A stretch of 64,000 nucleotides of DNA from Costus lasius (lineage: Eukaryota; Streptophyta; Magnoliopsida; Zingiberales; Costaceae), in contig CM050446.2 of NCBI GenBank assembly GCA_027563935.2, positions 27,903,501 to 27,967,500 of the forward strand. The letters are read 5' to 3'. The notes beneath the pieces were generated by a model, which was not told the DNA's origin, ran no database searches, and saw only the letters and a program-made list of their open reading frames with translations. Below, piece after piece: positions 34,515-45,185 of the stretch (position 1 is its first letter; every line of letters starts with the position of its first letter). The position numbers and the translations under genes are program-made.

Positions 34515-36366
34515 TGATGACACCAAAATATATAGTATATTTTGTATCATTTTATATATCTTTTCATGCCAAATTGAAGATCTTTTGCTTATTTTTATGC
34601 TAAATTTATCAAATATTGCAAAATCTACATCTGTTTTGGTTTTTCATGATTTTCAGGTAAAAATGCACTATTTAAAGGCATTTTCAAGCAAAATTAAAGA
34701 CATGAAAGAGTTACCATCATCAAGAGGAGATCACCTGACAAATTTCACGCAAATCAGAGCAACACACCAATATACGGTAGGGTCATATTCTATATTACGG
34801 TACCGTATTTCCGTATGCTACCGTAATATCGGAGCACTGCCGTAATTTAGTGGATTTTCTGAACAGAAGATTTTGTGTAACATACGACACTACCGTAAAA
34901 CTTAACACTGCCGCATTTTGGAGCGCATTCAGAATAGAGTTAATTGCTGAAATTACGGCACTACCGTAAACCATTTTACGGGTCGTATTTGCTAGAGATT
35001 TTGGACCAGAGAACTCGACTGAAATTATGGCACAGCCGTAATATGTTTCACGGGCCATAATTTTGACTCAGGGTTCACAGAACTAAAATACGGCACTGCC
35101 GTAAAATAAAACACGGCCGTATTTTCTACCTGGACGGGCAACATTTTCGGGCCCGATTCTTGCACAAACAATATCTTTTGATCTAGAAGTCTAATTTGTG
35201 ATCCAAAAGATGCTACGGACTCATCTTAAAGAGAAGAAGACACACGAAGTGAAAGCCCTGATTTTTATCCAGAATCGGGGGGAGCAATCGACAGAGAGGC
35301 GCTTAAGGTTCGGCCTCATGCCGAGAGGCGTAGAGGGCACCTCAGGCCGTGATTTTTACACAGAAGATTCGTTTGGAGGAGGGGATGATAGCCCAGAAGT
35401 TTCTGAGCAAGAGGAGTTCGATTGGAGGAGAAATCAACGAAAGAGTGGCGCCGGCACTGTTTACACGCATAATTACGGCTGTAATTTCTATTACAGTCGT
35501 GTTGTAACGTTATTTCTCCCTTCTTTTCATTTTTTGATCGTTCTAAACAATGGATTATTGTATTTCTTCTTCCATGCAAGTTTAAACACTCTTTGGGACA
35601 TGGGGGGAGTAATCCCCTTTGGTTTCTTAATGATTAGATAACTTTTACCTTCGTCGGAATAGTTTTATGATGATAATTTTACTTATGTGAATAATTGTAC
35701 TTTGATTCTCCATAGATTGATGTTATTATTCATGTTTTAGAGTTCTTGCAATAAGGACCGAAAGGTGACTTGCTTGAGAACTTGGAACCCTAGAATTACA
35801 TGATAGGAACTTTCTTAGGTTAGTGCTTATTATTTGATTTTAGTGATATTATTGCCATGATAGATAATTTGAATCTAGGGTTGAGTTATTATAATAAACA
35901 TTGATAGGTATTGCATGAAAGTGAGTACCGGTATGTTAGAAAACCATAAGTAGAACTTGTGTTGAGTCTCGGATGTACGAAAGTGATCTTTGAATTCTTT
36001 GATTGATGATGTACTTATCTTCAGTGTTGGGATATATCTTGCGCGAAAGCGAGGATTGGTCCCTGCATGATTGTCTGCACGAAAGTGAGATGATCCCTTT
36101 ATGAAGTAAATTAAGTCTTTATCATAATAAAATTAGTCTGATGACCTTTTATTTATGTCTAATCATTGAAATTAAGGTGAATGAAACCCTAGTCCCAGTT
36201 TATCTCTCTGATTATTTTCCCGTGTGTTTATTGATTATTCACTTGCATCATATTCGATTTGCTTAGCTAGTAAGAAAATAATTATTTGATACTTAACAAT
36301 AAGGTCTCTGTGGTTCGATATCTTTCTTTATAACTTCGAGTATCCGTGCACTTGTGGAATACAACA
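34515..36366 (+). repeat. 5' LTR of element D
   Basis: 1852 bp, with palindrome units of the TACGG...CCGTA type at about 34796, 34883, 34954, 35026 and 35089 and a separate one near 35470-35510, the layout of the A LTR. It lacks a stretch of about 48 bp present in the 3' LTR near 41383-41430 that looks like a local duplication. Confidence 0.95.
34795..35120 (+). repeat. TACGG palindrome array in the LTR of element D
   Basis: Five palindromic units with intervals of 87, 71, 72 and 63 bp, orthologous in position to 7789-8113 of element A. A second copy is in the 3' LTR (40195-40510). Confidence 0.85.
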
Positions 36367-36372
36367 AATTTT

Positions 36373-36390
36373 TGGCGCCGTTGCCGGGGA
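36373..36390 (+). other. tRNA-Asp primer-binding site of element D
   Basis: TGGCGCCGTTGCCGGGGA, a perfect 18-nt complement of the plant tRNA-Asp 3' end, six bases after the LTR. Confidence 0.95.
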
Positions 36391-36642
36391 CCTTAGTTTT
36401 GTTAATATCAAAATAGTTGTTAGTATTGCTAGACTAGGTTTTATTTGTTTTAGATTTAACTTTGTTTTCTGTTTTTGCAGGTTTTGGATTTTCAGAAGTT
36501 GTGATAGAACTGAGATTTTCTAAAATTTGTGAATTTGCTTGTGTTTTATATTTTCTTTATTTTTTTTATATATTTTGAAAAAAAAAATTTATTTGATTGA
36601 TTGGTGTTGGATAATCTTTCTGTTCTTGATAGATTTGAAGAT

Positions 36643-38079
36643 ATGTCTTTTAATTTCAACTCGTGGGCAACTGAAGGAGATGAAGTATACATGTCATATA
36701 AAAATGATTCATCATACACTCTTCAAGATAAGCTAGATTTTATCTCTCGTCAAATAGACACTTTAAATATGCACCCTATTAGTACATCTATTTCTCCTGT
36801 TAGCTGTGATATTTGTGGATGTGTTGGTCATTATAGTTCTAATTGCCCAATTTTAATTTCTCCAAATTCCAATTTATCATGTTATGAAGATGATCAATAT
36901 ATTTCTAGATGGGAAAATCAAACTTCTTTTTATAATGATTGCTCTAATCATGTTTCTGAACCATACTTTGAAGATACTGAGAAATCTAGGTTAGAATCCA
37001 TGCTTGAAAAATTCATGTCCAATCAAAACCAATTCATGACAAATCAAAACAAGGAAATTGAAGATCTTAAGGAGATAATTGTTCAACTTGCTTCTAATGT
37101 AGAATCTATATCTGCTCATTCTGAATTTTTGGAAACTCAGATAGCACAACAAGCATGTTTATTTGAGTTTGAAAATGAAGAACTCGATTTAGAAAAATCC
37201 CCCTCTGATTATGATTGTTTTGAGATTGAGCCTTATGTGAACATTAATGAATTACACTATGATTTTGATGATTGTAAAATTGATGTATTTGTGGAAAAGG
37301 TTGATAAAATTGATTCTGAAAAACCCCCTCTTGATTCTAATAATAATTATGACATTGATTCTTTTGATGATATATTATTCATGGTTCATTCTGATGAGTT
37401 TGAAAATTATGATATTCATGTACCTCAATCTGATTTGGGTAAAAATTTTGAAATTGATGATGAGCTATTTATTGATAGATATGAGGAAATTGATGAATTT
37501 GACTCTAATTCTGATGATGAATTATTTATGGAAAGACATGAGGAAATTGATTTTGAAAAATCTCACTTTGAATTTAATTGTAATTTTGAAATTGATAAAT
37601 TATTTGATGATGAACATGAGGAACTTGATAAGGATTTGAATATTGTGAAAATTGATGAATCTAACTCTGATGCTTTGCCCATATCTATTGTTCACTCTTT
37701 TGATTTATTTGAAAAACTATGCTTTATTGAGGAACCTAGTTTGAGACAGAGAGATTATTTTGATGATCCAATGCTTGAATATTTTGATAAGAGTCCTATT
37801 GCAATTGAAGACATGAATTTGAAGAAGGGACTAATGATTTTGCTTTTTGATAAATATAGGAAGATTATTGAATATCCTTTGAGTGAAGTTGAAAATTTTA
37901 ATTTTGATTTCTGCATATTTGAGAGAGTCATGTCAATCTTGATTTACATGAGAGTCATGTCAATCTTGATTTACATGAAATTCTGGATATTTGGATTAGT
38001 GGCTAAACTTTTTGGACAAAGGAAATGCAGAAAATTATATGCTATTTATTTTGGTACTGATTCACCTGCTTCACCATGA
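36643..38079 (+). CDS. Acidic zinc-knuckle/coiled-coil protein of element D
   Basis: Intact frame of 478 aa from the first ATG. Residues 1-50: short Athila-like segment. 55-68: CCHC knuckle (C55, C58, H63, C68). About 120-185: coiled coil with MSNQNQFMTNQNKEIEDLKEI, ending LETQIAQQA, the form found after the knuckle in Athila gag (compare LENQIAQHAS in A). About 185-410: a strongly acidic stretch, dominated by Asp, Glu, Phe and Ile, made of loose repeats (DDELFIDRYEEIDEF, DDELFMERHEEIDFE). The C-terminus holds a 27-bp tandem duplication (37923-37977). The capsid N-terminal domain and protease are missing. The frame has stayed open although the LTRs have diverged by a few percent. It may be a trans-acting gag accessory or packaging protein, or chance; function unknown. 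Confidence 0.65.
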   Translation: MSFNFNSWATEGDEVYMSYKNDSSYTLQDKLDFISRQIDTLNMHPISTSISPVSCDICGCVGHYSSNCPILISPNSNLSCYEDDQYISRWENQTSFYNDCSNHVSEPYFEDTEKSRLESMLEKFMSNQNQFMTNQNKEIEDLKEIIVQLASNVESISAHSEFLETQIAQQACLFEFENEELDLEKSPSDYDCFEIEPYVNINELHYDFDDCKIDVFVEKVDKIDSEKPPLDSNNNYDIDSFDDILFMVHSDEFENYDIHVPQSDLGKNFEIDDELFIDRYEEIDEFDSNSDDELFMERHEEIDFEKSHFEFNCNFEIDKLFDDEHEELDKDLNIVKIDESNSDALPISIVHSFDLFEKLCFIEEPSLRQRDYFDDPMLEYFDKSPIAIEDMNLKKGLMILLFDKYRKIIEYPLSEVENFNFDFCIFERVMSILIYMRVMSILIYMKFWIFGLVAKLFGQRKCRKLYAIYFGTDSPASP

Positions 38080-38091
38080 GATTTGAGTTTT

Positions 38092-38140
38092 GGTCAAGCT
38101 AATGACCTAAAAATTAGCACTTCTTGGGAGGCAACCCAAG
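38092..38140 (+). other. Pol-end twin hairpins of element D
   Basis: GGTCA-N6-TGACC (38092-38107) and CTTGGG-AGGCAA-CCCAAG (38123-38140), as in element A. Confidence 0.75.
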
Positions 38141-38189
38141 CATTATCACTTAGCTTAGTTTCTTTTATTTTAGTTTATTTTTAGAATTA

Positions 38190-38217
38190 ATTTTTCTTTT
38201 CTTTTTGCAGGGAGAAA
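38190..38217 (+). promoter_or_regulatory. Candidate 3' splice site before the env-like position
   Basis: A pyrimidine tract followed by CTTTTTGCAG/GG (AG at 38209-38210), with an ATG at 38217. Further T-rich GCAG sites end near 36480, 38440, 38486 and 38773. Athila env-like proteins are thought to come from spliced RNA; whether D is spliced is inference. Confidence 0.4.
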
Positions 38218-39359
38218 TGAAATTTTGCGCAAAATACGGCACTACCGTAATTTCTTTACGTTGTTGATTCTTTTGCCTCCAGATCCAGAAATCTTCAAGA
38301 GCAACTATCTTCCACCTCTAGCCACCACTGCATCTGCCTCTGACATCACTGTTTCCAACCGTCGACACTGGATTATACCATCTGCAGATTCTTACTTCTT
38401 CTATTGCCTCTATTTCTATTGATTTGATTTATTTTTGCAGCAGACTCTTCATTAGTGACACTGATTTCCTAATTTTTTTTTTGCAGTGCTATCTCTCACA
38501 CCCACCGGCCAACGATCTCACCTCCAGGACTGTAGTCTCTAGCAGGCCACTAGAGATTACTCACTCTACTATCGGCACCATCATCATTGCTAGCAGCTTT
38601 TCAGCCAGCCTCTGTTCACCCTTTGCTTCTCGGTTGCATCAGCTCTTTCCACCAGCACTCTCTTGGACTACGAATAATATCTCTGATTCTTCTTTGAGAA
38701 AATCATTTTTATTATTATTATTATTTTTAGAGACTATTTTTAGATTGAGCCTTATGTATTTAAAATTATGCAGGTAAAAATTTTGAAAAGGCACATCTTT
38801 GGACCTTGCAGCATCTGCCCCGACACTATTTTTGGTCTGAGCCTTATGTATTTTTGTTTAGAGCTTGCTATATAGTCTTGTGAGTATTGTTTGCATTCTC
38901 TTGTATTCATGATTATTTCATATAGTTGTATGGATGAATTCTGAATTCTATTTACTGATATTTCTTCGATATGATTGCATGATGATATGATTGTTCATGA
39001 TCCACTTTCTACTATCTTGTGGTGTGATTCTATTTTTTTTTAAAAAAAAAAATTCTCATTGATAGATTTTTCTTTGATGATGAATAAACTTGTGTTTATG
39101 ATTAGAAAGAAATCTATCATGTTGAATTTATTTCTTTAATACATATCTGCTTTTGGAATTTTTCATTGGTTGATGTATGAAATTTTGGGTAGATGTGTTA
39201 TTTGAGGAATAAGATCTAAAGGTGAAACTACTCCTTTGAATAAAATGAGTATATGAGTATGATTTGAGAATTGAGATCAATTGATCAACCTAGTAGATGT
39301 TTAGTCTATTTTTGCTATTTGTTGGGAAATAAGAATCCAAGATCCATAAAAATAGTGAG

Positions 39360-39421
39360 AGACTCCCCTACTTGGCACTATGTAAAATTGATAGTGGTAC
39401 CTAAGACATGGGTTGAAGTCT
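39360..39421 (+). other. Conserved two-stem 3' UTR structure, copy 4
   Basis: Outer stem AGACT/AGTCT; inner stem CACTAT-N9-ATAGTG (39376-39396), a third compensated variant of the inner stem. Confidence 0.75.
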
Positions 39422-39452
39422 ATATGGAAGATAATGAGAGTGAAAAATAATA

Positions 39453-39514
39453 AGACTCCCCTACTTGGCACTGTGTAAAATTGACAGTGGTACCGAAGAC
39501 AAGGGTTGAAGTCA
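39453..39514 (+). other. Conserved two-stem 3' UTR structure, copy 5
   Basis: Outer stem GACT/AGTC; inner stem CACTGT-N9-ACAGTG (39469-39489). Confidence 0.75.
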
Positions 39515-39918
39515 AAATAAAAAAGGTGTGTATCTAAGTGGGCACATGCCATCTGTGCAAAAACATCAAAATACATGAAAAAGAAAAAAAAATGAATAAA
39601 AAAATATGTGTGGAAAAAGATCTTGGAAACATAATTCCTGTAAACAAAAGCATGATAGATTTGAACTGAAATTGGGTGAAGTCTTGAGATTGAAAGTTCT
39701 ATTTATTATACAAGTTGCAAAGTTTTATTTGATTGAGATGTAGATCTAGAGGGTTGAGTTCTAAGAATGATATGTTTATTTGAAGTTTTGTGAAACAATT
39801 GATGGAATTTTTCAATGATGATTGTATTTTAGAAATTTATCGAGCATGAAAAGATTTATCTTTTAATCAATTTTTGATTTTTGCTTGAGGACAAGCAAAG
39901 TTTGAGCCTTATGTATTT

Positions 39919-41817
39919 TGATGACACCAAAATATATAGTATATTTTGTATCATTTTATATATCTTTTCATACCAAATTGAAGATCTTTTGCTTATTTTT
40001 TTGCTAAATTTATCAAATATTGCAAAATCTACTTCTGTTTTGGTTTTTCATGATTTTCAGGTAAAAAGACACTATTTTAAGGCATTTTCAAGCAAAATCA
40101 AAGACATGGAAGAGTTACCATCATCAAGAGGAGATCACCTGACAAATTTTACGCAAATCAGAGCAACACACCAAAATACGGTAGGGTCGTATTCTATATT
40201 ACGTTACCGTATTTCCGTACGCTACCGTAATATCAGAGCACTGTCGTAATTTGGTGGATTTTCCGAACAGATCATTGTGTGTAAAATATGACACTACCGT
40301 AAAGCTTAACATTGCCGTATTTTGGAGCACATTTAGAATAGAGTTAATTGCTGAAATTACGGCACTGCCGTAAACTATTTTACGGGCCGTATTTGCCAGA
40401 GATTTTGAACCAAAGAACTCGACTGAAATTATGGCACAGCCGTAATATGTTTCACGGGCCATAATTTTGACTCAGGGTTCACAGAACTAAAATACAGCAC
40501 TGCCATAAAATAAAATAGTATTTTCTACCTAGACGCACGACATTTTCAGGCCCAATTCTTGCGCATACCATATCTTTTGATCTAGAAGTCCAAATTGAGA
40601 TCCAAAAGATGCTGCTGACTCGTCTTAAAGAGGAGAAGACACAAGAAGTGAAAGCCCCAATTTTTATCAAGAATCGGGGGAGCAATCGATAGAGAGGCGC
40701 TTACGGTTCGGCCTCACGCCGAGAGGCGTAAAGGGCACCTCAGGCTGTGATCTTTACACAGAAGCTTTGTTTGGAGGAGGGGACGACAGCCCAGAAGTTT
40801 TAGATCAAGAGGAGTTCGATTGGCGGAGAAATCAATAAAAGAGCGGCGCCGGCACTGTTCACTCGCATAATTACAGCTGTAATTTTTAGTACAGCCGTGT
40901 TGTAATGTTATTTCTCCCTTCTTTTTATTTTCTGATCATTCTAAACAATGGATTATTATATTTCTTCTTCCATGCAATTTTAAACACTCTTTGGGACATG
41001 GGGGAGTAATCTCCTTTGGTTTCTTAATGATTAGATAACTTTTACCTTCGTCAGAATAGTTTTATGATGATAATTTTACTTATGTGAATAATTGTACTTT
41101 GATTCTCCATAGATTTATGTTATTATTCATGTTTTAGAGTTCTCGCAATAAGGACTGAAAGGTGACTTGCTTGAGAACTTGGAACCCTAGAATTGCATGA
41201 TAGGAACTTTCTTAGGTTAGTTCTTATTATTTGATTTTAGTGATATTATTGCCATGATGGATAATTTGAATCTAGGGTTGAGTTATTTTAATAAACATTG
41301 ATAGGTATTGCATGAAAGTGAGTACCGGTCTATTGGAAAACCATAAGTAGAACTTGTGTTGAGTCTCGGATGCACGAAAGTGATCCTTGAGATACCACTT
41401 GAGATAATCAACTTAGAATTTGGATGCATGAAAGTGATCTTTGAATTCTTTGATTGATGATGTACTTATCTTCAGCATTGGGATAGATCTTACGCGAAAG
41501 CGAGGATTGGTCCCTACATGATTGTCTGCACGAAAGTGAGATGATCCCTTTATGAAGTAAATTAAGTCTTCATCATAATAAAATTAGTCTGATGACCTTT
41601 TATTTATGTCTAATCATTGAAATTAAGGTGGATGAAACCCTAGTCCCAGTTTATCTCTCTAATTAATTTATCGTGTGTTTATCGATTATTCACTTGCATC
41701 ATATTCGATTTGCTTAGCTAGTAAGAAAACAATTATTTGATACTTAACAATAAGGTATCTGTGGTTCGATATCTTTCTTTATTACTTCGAGTATCCGTGC
41801 ACTTGCGGAATACAACA
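39919..41817 (+). repeat. 3' LTR of element D
   Basis: 1899 bp, same termini as the 5' LTR, followed by CATGG (41818-41822). Confidence 0.95.
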
Positions 41818-43129
41818 CATGGATGACAACATAGTTACCTATAAGGGTAGACTGGCGGCTAAATGATTCAAACAAGTCCGTGGGGTGGACTATAATAAAA
41901 CCTTCTCGCCAGTTGCCATGATCAAATCCATTCGGATTCTACTTGCTATAGCTGCATATCATGACCATGAGGTATGGCAAATGGATAATAAGACAGTATT
42001 CCTTAACGGAAAGCTGACAGAGGATGTGTATATGACACAACTTGTCGGCTTCATCCATCCTACAGATGCCAATAAAGTCTGCAGGCTAAAGAAATCCATT
42101 TATGGATTAAAGCAAGCATCTCGAAGTTGGAATATTCGGTTTGATGAACCTGTGAGAGATTATGGCTTTATCAAAAGTGAAGATGACACTTGTGTATACA
42201 GAAAATTCAGTGGAAGCTTGGTGACTTTCTGGTCTTGTATGTCGATGACATACTGCTCATCGGAAATGATATCCCTTGTCTTCAAGCTGTGAAGACATGG
42301 TTATGGAAGTGTTTCGAGATGAAGGACTTAGGGGAGGCCACCTATATCCTAGGTGTGAGGATCTACCGGGATAGATCCAAGAGGCTCCTGGCCCTTAGTC
42401 AGAGTACCTACATTGATAAGGTCCCGGAGAGGTTCAACTTGGAGCAGTCCAAGAAGGGGTACCTTCCAGTGAGACATGACCTTATTCTCTCAAGGAGCCA
42501 GTGTCCTACCACACAGGCTGAGAGGGATGACATGAGTCGAGTGCCCTATGCTTCGGTAGTAGGATTGATCATTTATGCAATGTTATGTACTATACCAGAT
42601 GTGGCTTATGCTGTGAGCATAACCAGTCGATACCAATCCGATCTAGGTCTACAGCATTGGGTGGCTGTAAAGAACATCCTAAAGTATCTGAGAAGAACTA
42701 AAGATTTGTTCTTAGTCTATGGGGGACAGGAAGAACTCAGTGTTCAAGGCTACATTGATGCGTTATTCCAATCTGACCCCAATGACTTAAGATCGCAAAC
42801 AGGCTATGTGTTCAGATTAAATGGAGGTGCTATGAGCTAAGAGAGCTCTAAGCAGTCCATTATAGTTGATTCTACAACCGAGGCTGAGTATGTTGCTGTT
42901 TCTAAGGCAGCCAAAGAAACTGTTTGGATACGGAAGTTCATTTCTGAACTTCAGGTGGTTCCAACTACCATGGATCCGATCGATGTCTATTATGACAACA
43001 ATGGGGCTATTGCACAAGCTAAGGAACCATGGTCTCATCAAAAGTCCAAACACATACTCAGAAGATTTCACCTGATCAGAGAGATCATTAATCGAGGTGA
43101 TGTCAAGATTAGCAGAGTTGACACAGAGT
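41818..43129 (+). pseudogene. RT and RNase H of copia-1, after element D
   Basis: Two overlapping frames (41885-42292 and 42190-42840) plus a tail after a stop at 42838. RT motifs: [47 protein letters not shown] and an intact YVDDILLIGND (around 42240). RNase H: TTEAEYVAVSKAAKETVWI, then YYDNNGAIAQAK. An in-frame stop near 41863 and a frameshift near 42200 disable it. It ends at ISRVDTEL, where a 3' LTR fragment begins directly; the C-terminus, 3' UTR and LTR start are deleted. Confidence 0.85.
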
Positions 43130-43271
43130 TGTCCATATTTGTACTACTTGACTCTGATATTTATATAATTCTGGCATTGTCGTTATCATTGTTTATTTAC
43201 ATCTGCGATTGTGTACTTACATGATAATGTCCCTAGACAGATTGGATCTGTGCTCAAATGGATGTCCCTAG
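43130..43271 (+). repeat. Truncated 3' LTR of copia-1
   Basis: 142 bp matching 28711-28860 of the 5' LTR ('ccatatttgtactacttgactctgatattta', 'tgtccctag'). Both ends are missing. The B env-like frame resumes immediately after it. Confidence 0.8.
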
Positions 43272-44253
43272 TAGGAATCACCCCGGCATATAATAAGCTT
43301 CATTGAGACGCACGACTCGATCTCAAGCTTGTTGTTTCCATTCTCTTCCATAGTACCGTAGGGGATAACCCATAGGGAAACAGCCAGTGGGGTCATCAAA
43401 CCACCCATAACAATAGCTCCCTTGAGAGAATGTGCGACTCAACTAAATTGCTTCGCCAAGTAGTATCCCGAGTCGACCCTGAAAGAATGCAGCATACACC
43501 ATAAGTAAAATAACTTGGACTGGTGCACCATACCATCACTCTCCCCGCGGCCAAAAATAGTGTGGGCGAGGACGCGGTGGACATATCGAATAGCCGGGTT
43601 GTAGATGCTAGATGCCTGGGCAACACGCACGGAGTAGATGTGCTCGTTAGTAATCACTCCCCAGAAATCCTGCTCGGTGTACTCTGCCGGTGTCTTGCGC
43701 GTGCAAGGCTTAGGGAAGCCATAAATACCGTGCAACTGTGACAGGGATAGGGAGCTTCGATGTTTCCTATCTGGAAAGTGGGGCGCCTGGGGTCTTGGTC
43801 AAGGATGGTGTCGGCCTTCACATTGATAGAACTAAAAAACTCAAGAGTTATCCCGATGTATGTGGGAGGCGCTATATGCATGAATTGCTCCCAACCAATG
43901 TTGGAGTACATGAACTCCACATCTTCAAGAAGTCCCAGCATGTTCAATGTTCCTCTGTTATGGTAGCGAGTGTTTATGACTTTGCGATGGAGTAGCAGGT
44001 TGTATCGCTCCTCCTGCTCTGCATTGTAGAATATGATATCGAACTCGTTCGGTGGTGGAGCAGATGCTGGCAGCTGGCGAGAAGACGATGCTTGCCTTCA
44101 TGCAGGAGGAGGCATTGGTTGATCGGTTTGACGGTGTGGCTGAGGAGGATGTGAGGGCGGCGTGGGTGTGTACTCGTCGTCATCAGTGGACGAGTCAGAC
44201 ACTGGGCATGGATCGCAGCGCTGAGAAACTAATGTCTTGCATTTCGATGCCAT
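43272..44253 (-). pseudogene. 5' part of the env-like ORF of element B
   Basis: Starts at ATG 44253 with a proline- and acid-rich N-terminus. Frames then shift several times: LNMLGLLEDVEFMYSNIGWE, RTKD-like middle, and IRYVHRVLAHTIFGRGESDG, the same pattern as KYVHRVLTHTVFGRGDSDG in element A. It stops at 43272 at the copia-1 junction; the 3' part is at 28209-28689. Confidence 0.75.
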
Positions 44254-45185
44254 GAGAGAGTAAGAGAGCTCGCCAAGGATCACGGATGGAGTCACAGTGA
44301 AGCAATAGAATGGTCGGAGGAAGCTGAAGAGGTCGGCGGCGGAATGAAGGCTGGTGGTAGAAGAACCCTCGAACAAAAGGAAAACTAGAAATCTGTCGAA
44401 AATCGTCAATCTCGAGGGCGCTAACCTTGGGGGAAACGCAGATCGGGAAGGAAAAGATCGCCCAAAAGTATTGAGGAGAAGGAAGATCACCTAAAGAGGA
44501 AGAATCGTGAGGCAAGGAGCTGGCGGTGCACGGGTTTGGGCAAAACCCTACCCGTGACTTTCTATAAATACGTGAGGTTATAATCGAAAGCACGGGTGAA
44601 CCCCACCGGGTTCACCTACCTGTGAAGCTTTCTAGAAAATTTCAGCAATGTCAGAAATGCAGATGAACCTCGCTGGGTTCACCTACCCATAAAGTCCTCT
44701 AGACATTTTCAGCTTGCTCAAAATCATGGGTGAACCCCATCGGGTTCACCTACCAGTGAATATTTTTGTAGGAAAAGTACAGTGCTAGAATACAGTAGAC
44801 TTCATGTGTGAACCCCATGGGGTTCACCTGGCCGTGAAGTCTTCTGGAAGAAACCTAAGATCCCTAAGCAATATACTCCATCCTAGATCGCTAAAATTAC
44901 TTTGCTGCTACGAAAATTGCCGTGAAAACCAGATTTTTTTCATGCATAGTAGACTTCATGGGTGAACCCTATGGGGTTCACCTACCCGTGAAGTTTTCTG
45001 TGCAGCTCAAAATTTTCCTGTTCTCCAGATTAGTTCCTATGACACAAAAGGACCATTAATTAGCAAGAATTCGTAAACTATCATGTAAAACAAAGCAGAA
45101 CTAGTCAACTACGAAGTCCAACTAATAACAACGAAAAAGAACACAACATTAACTAAAGAAGCAAAAACTTATGTTACCTCCCAAG
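44254..45185 (-). other. Pol-env spacer of element B with palindrome array
   Basis: About 0.9 kb between pol end and env-like start. It holds five GGTGAACCC-N4-GGGTTCACC palindromes (44595, 44663, 44729, 44808, 44961) and no convincing frame; the 130-aa frames here are shadows. Confidence 0.75.
44595..44982 (-). repeat. GGTGAACCC palindrome array in the spacer of element B
   Basis: Five units with 9-bp or slightly decayed arms and 4-nt spacers; intervals about 67, 67, 78 and 154 (two periods). The N4 differs between copies (CACC, CGCT, CATC, CATG, TATG) while the arms are kept. The same motif is in the B LTR. Confidence 0.9.

Larger units (their letters stand above)
38218..39918 (+). other. 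Element D env-position region and 3' UTR
   Basis: Starts with one palindrome unit (ACGGCACTACCGTAA, 38235), then about 480 bp of C/T-rich sequence unlike the rest (38276-38760) with no domain I recognise, an (ATT)n tract near 38707, and 3' UTR with two copies of the two-stem structure. The phrase 'gagccttatgta' occurs three times (about 38748, 38838, 39905), the last abutting the 3' LTR. 'cttgaggacaagcaaag' (39884-39900) is the usual plant gypsy sequence shortly before the 3' LTR. Confidence 0.65.
34515..41817 (+). mobile_element. Element D: complete non-autonomous Athila-like retrotransposon
   Basis: 7303 bp with LTRs of 1852 and 1899 bp, termini TGATGACACC...ATACAACA, a perfect tRNA-Asp primer-binding site, one ORF, pol-end twin hairpins, C/T-rich middle, two copies of the two-stem 3' UTR structure, and TSD CATGG. 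The only recognisable protein parts are a zinc knuckle and the coiled coil that follows it in Athila gag; capsid domain, protease, RT, RNase H and integrase are absent. The LTRs differ by roughly 4% in the first 200 bp, so D is clearly older than copia-3. Confidence 0.95.
28690..43271 (+). mobile_element. Copia-1 (Tork/Angela-like), split by element D, 3' end truncated
   Basis: Plus-strand Ty1/copia element inserted in the B env-like gene: 5' LTR 28690-30634, primer-binding site, long leader, gag, protease, integrase, RT part 1, element D (34515-41817), RT part 2 and RNase H, then a 142-bp 3' LTR fragment. Gag style (GSNLLDWYMNLRNVLK) points to the Tork/Angela side of copia, a lineage guess. 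Without D the copy would be about 7.3 kb. No clean target duplication is visible, because the 3' LTR is truncated. Confidence 0.85.

Noticed and set aside
43130..43271. A complete 3' LTR for copia-1
   Set aside because: Only 142 bp match; both LTR ends are absent, so it is a truncated fragment and no target duplication can be assigned.
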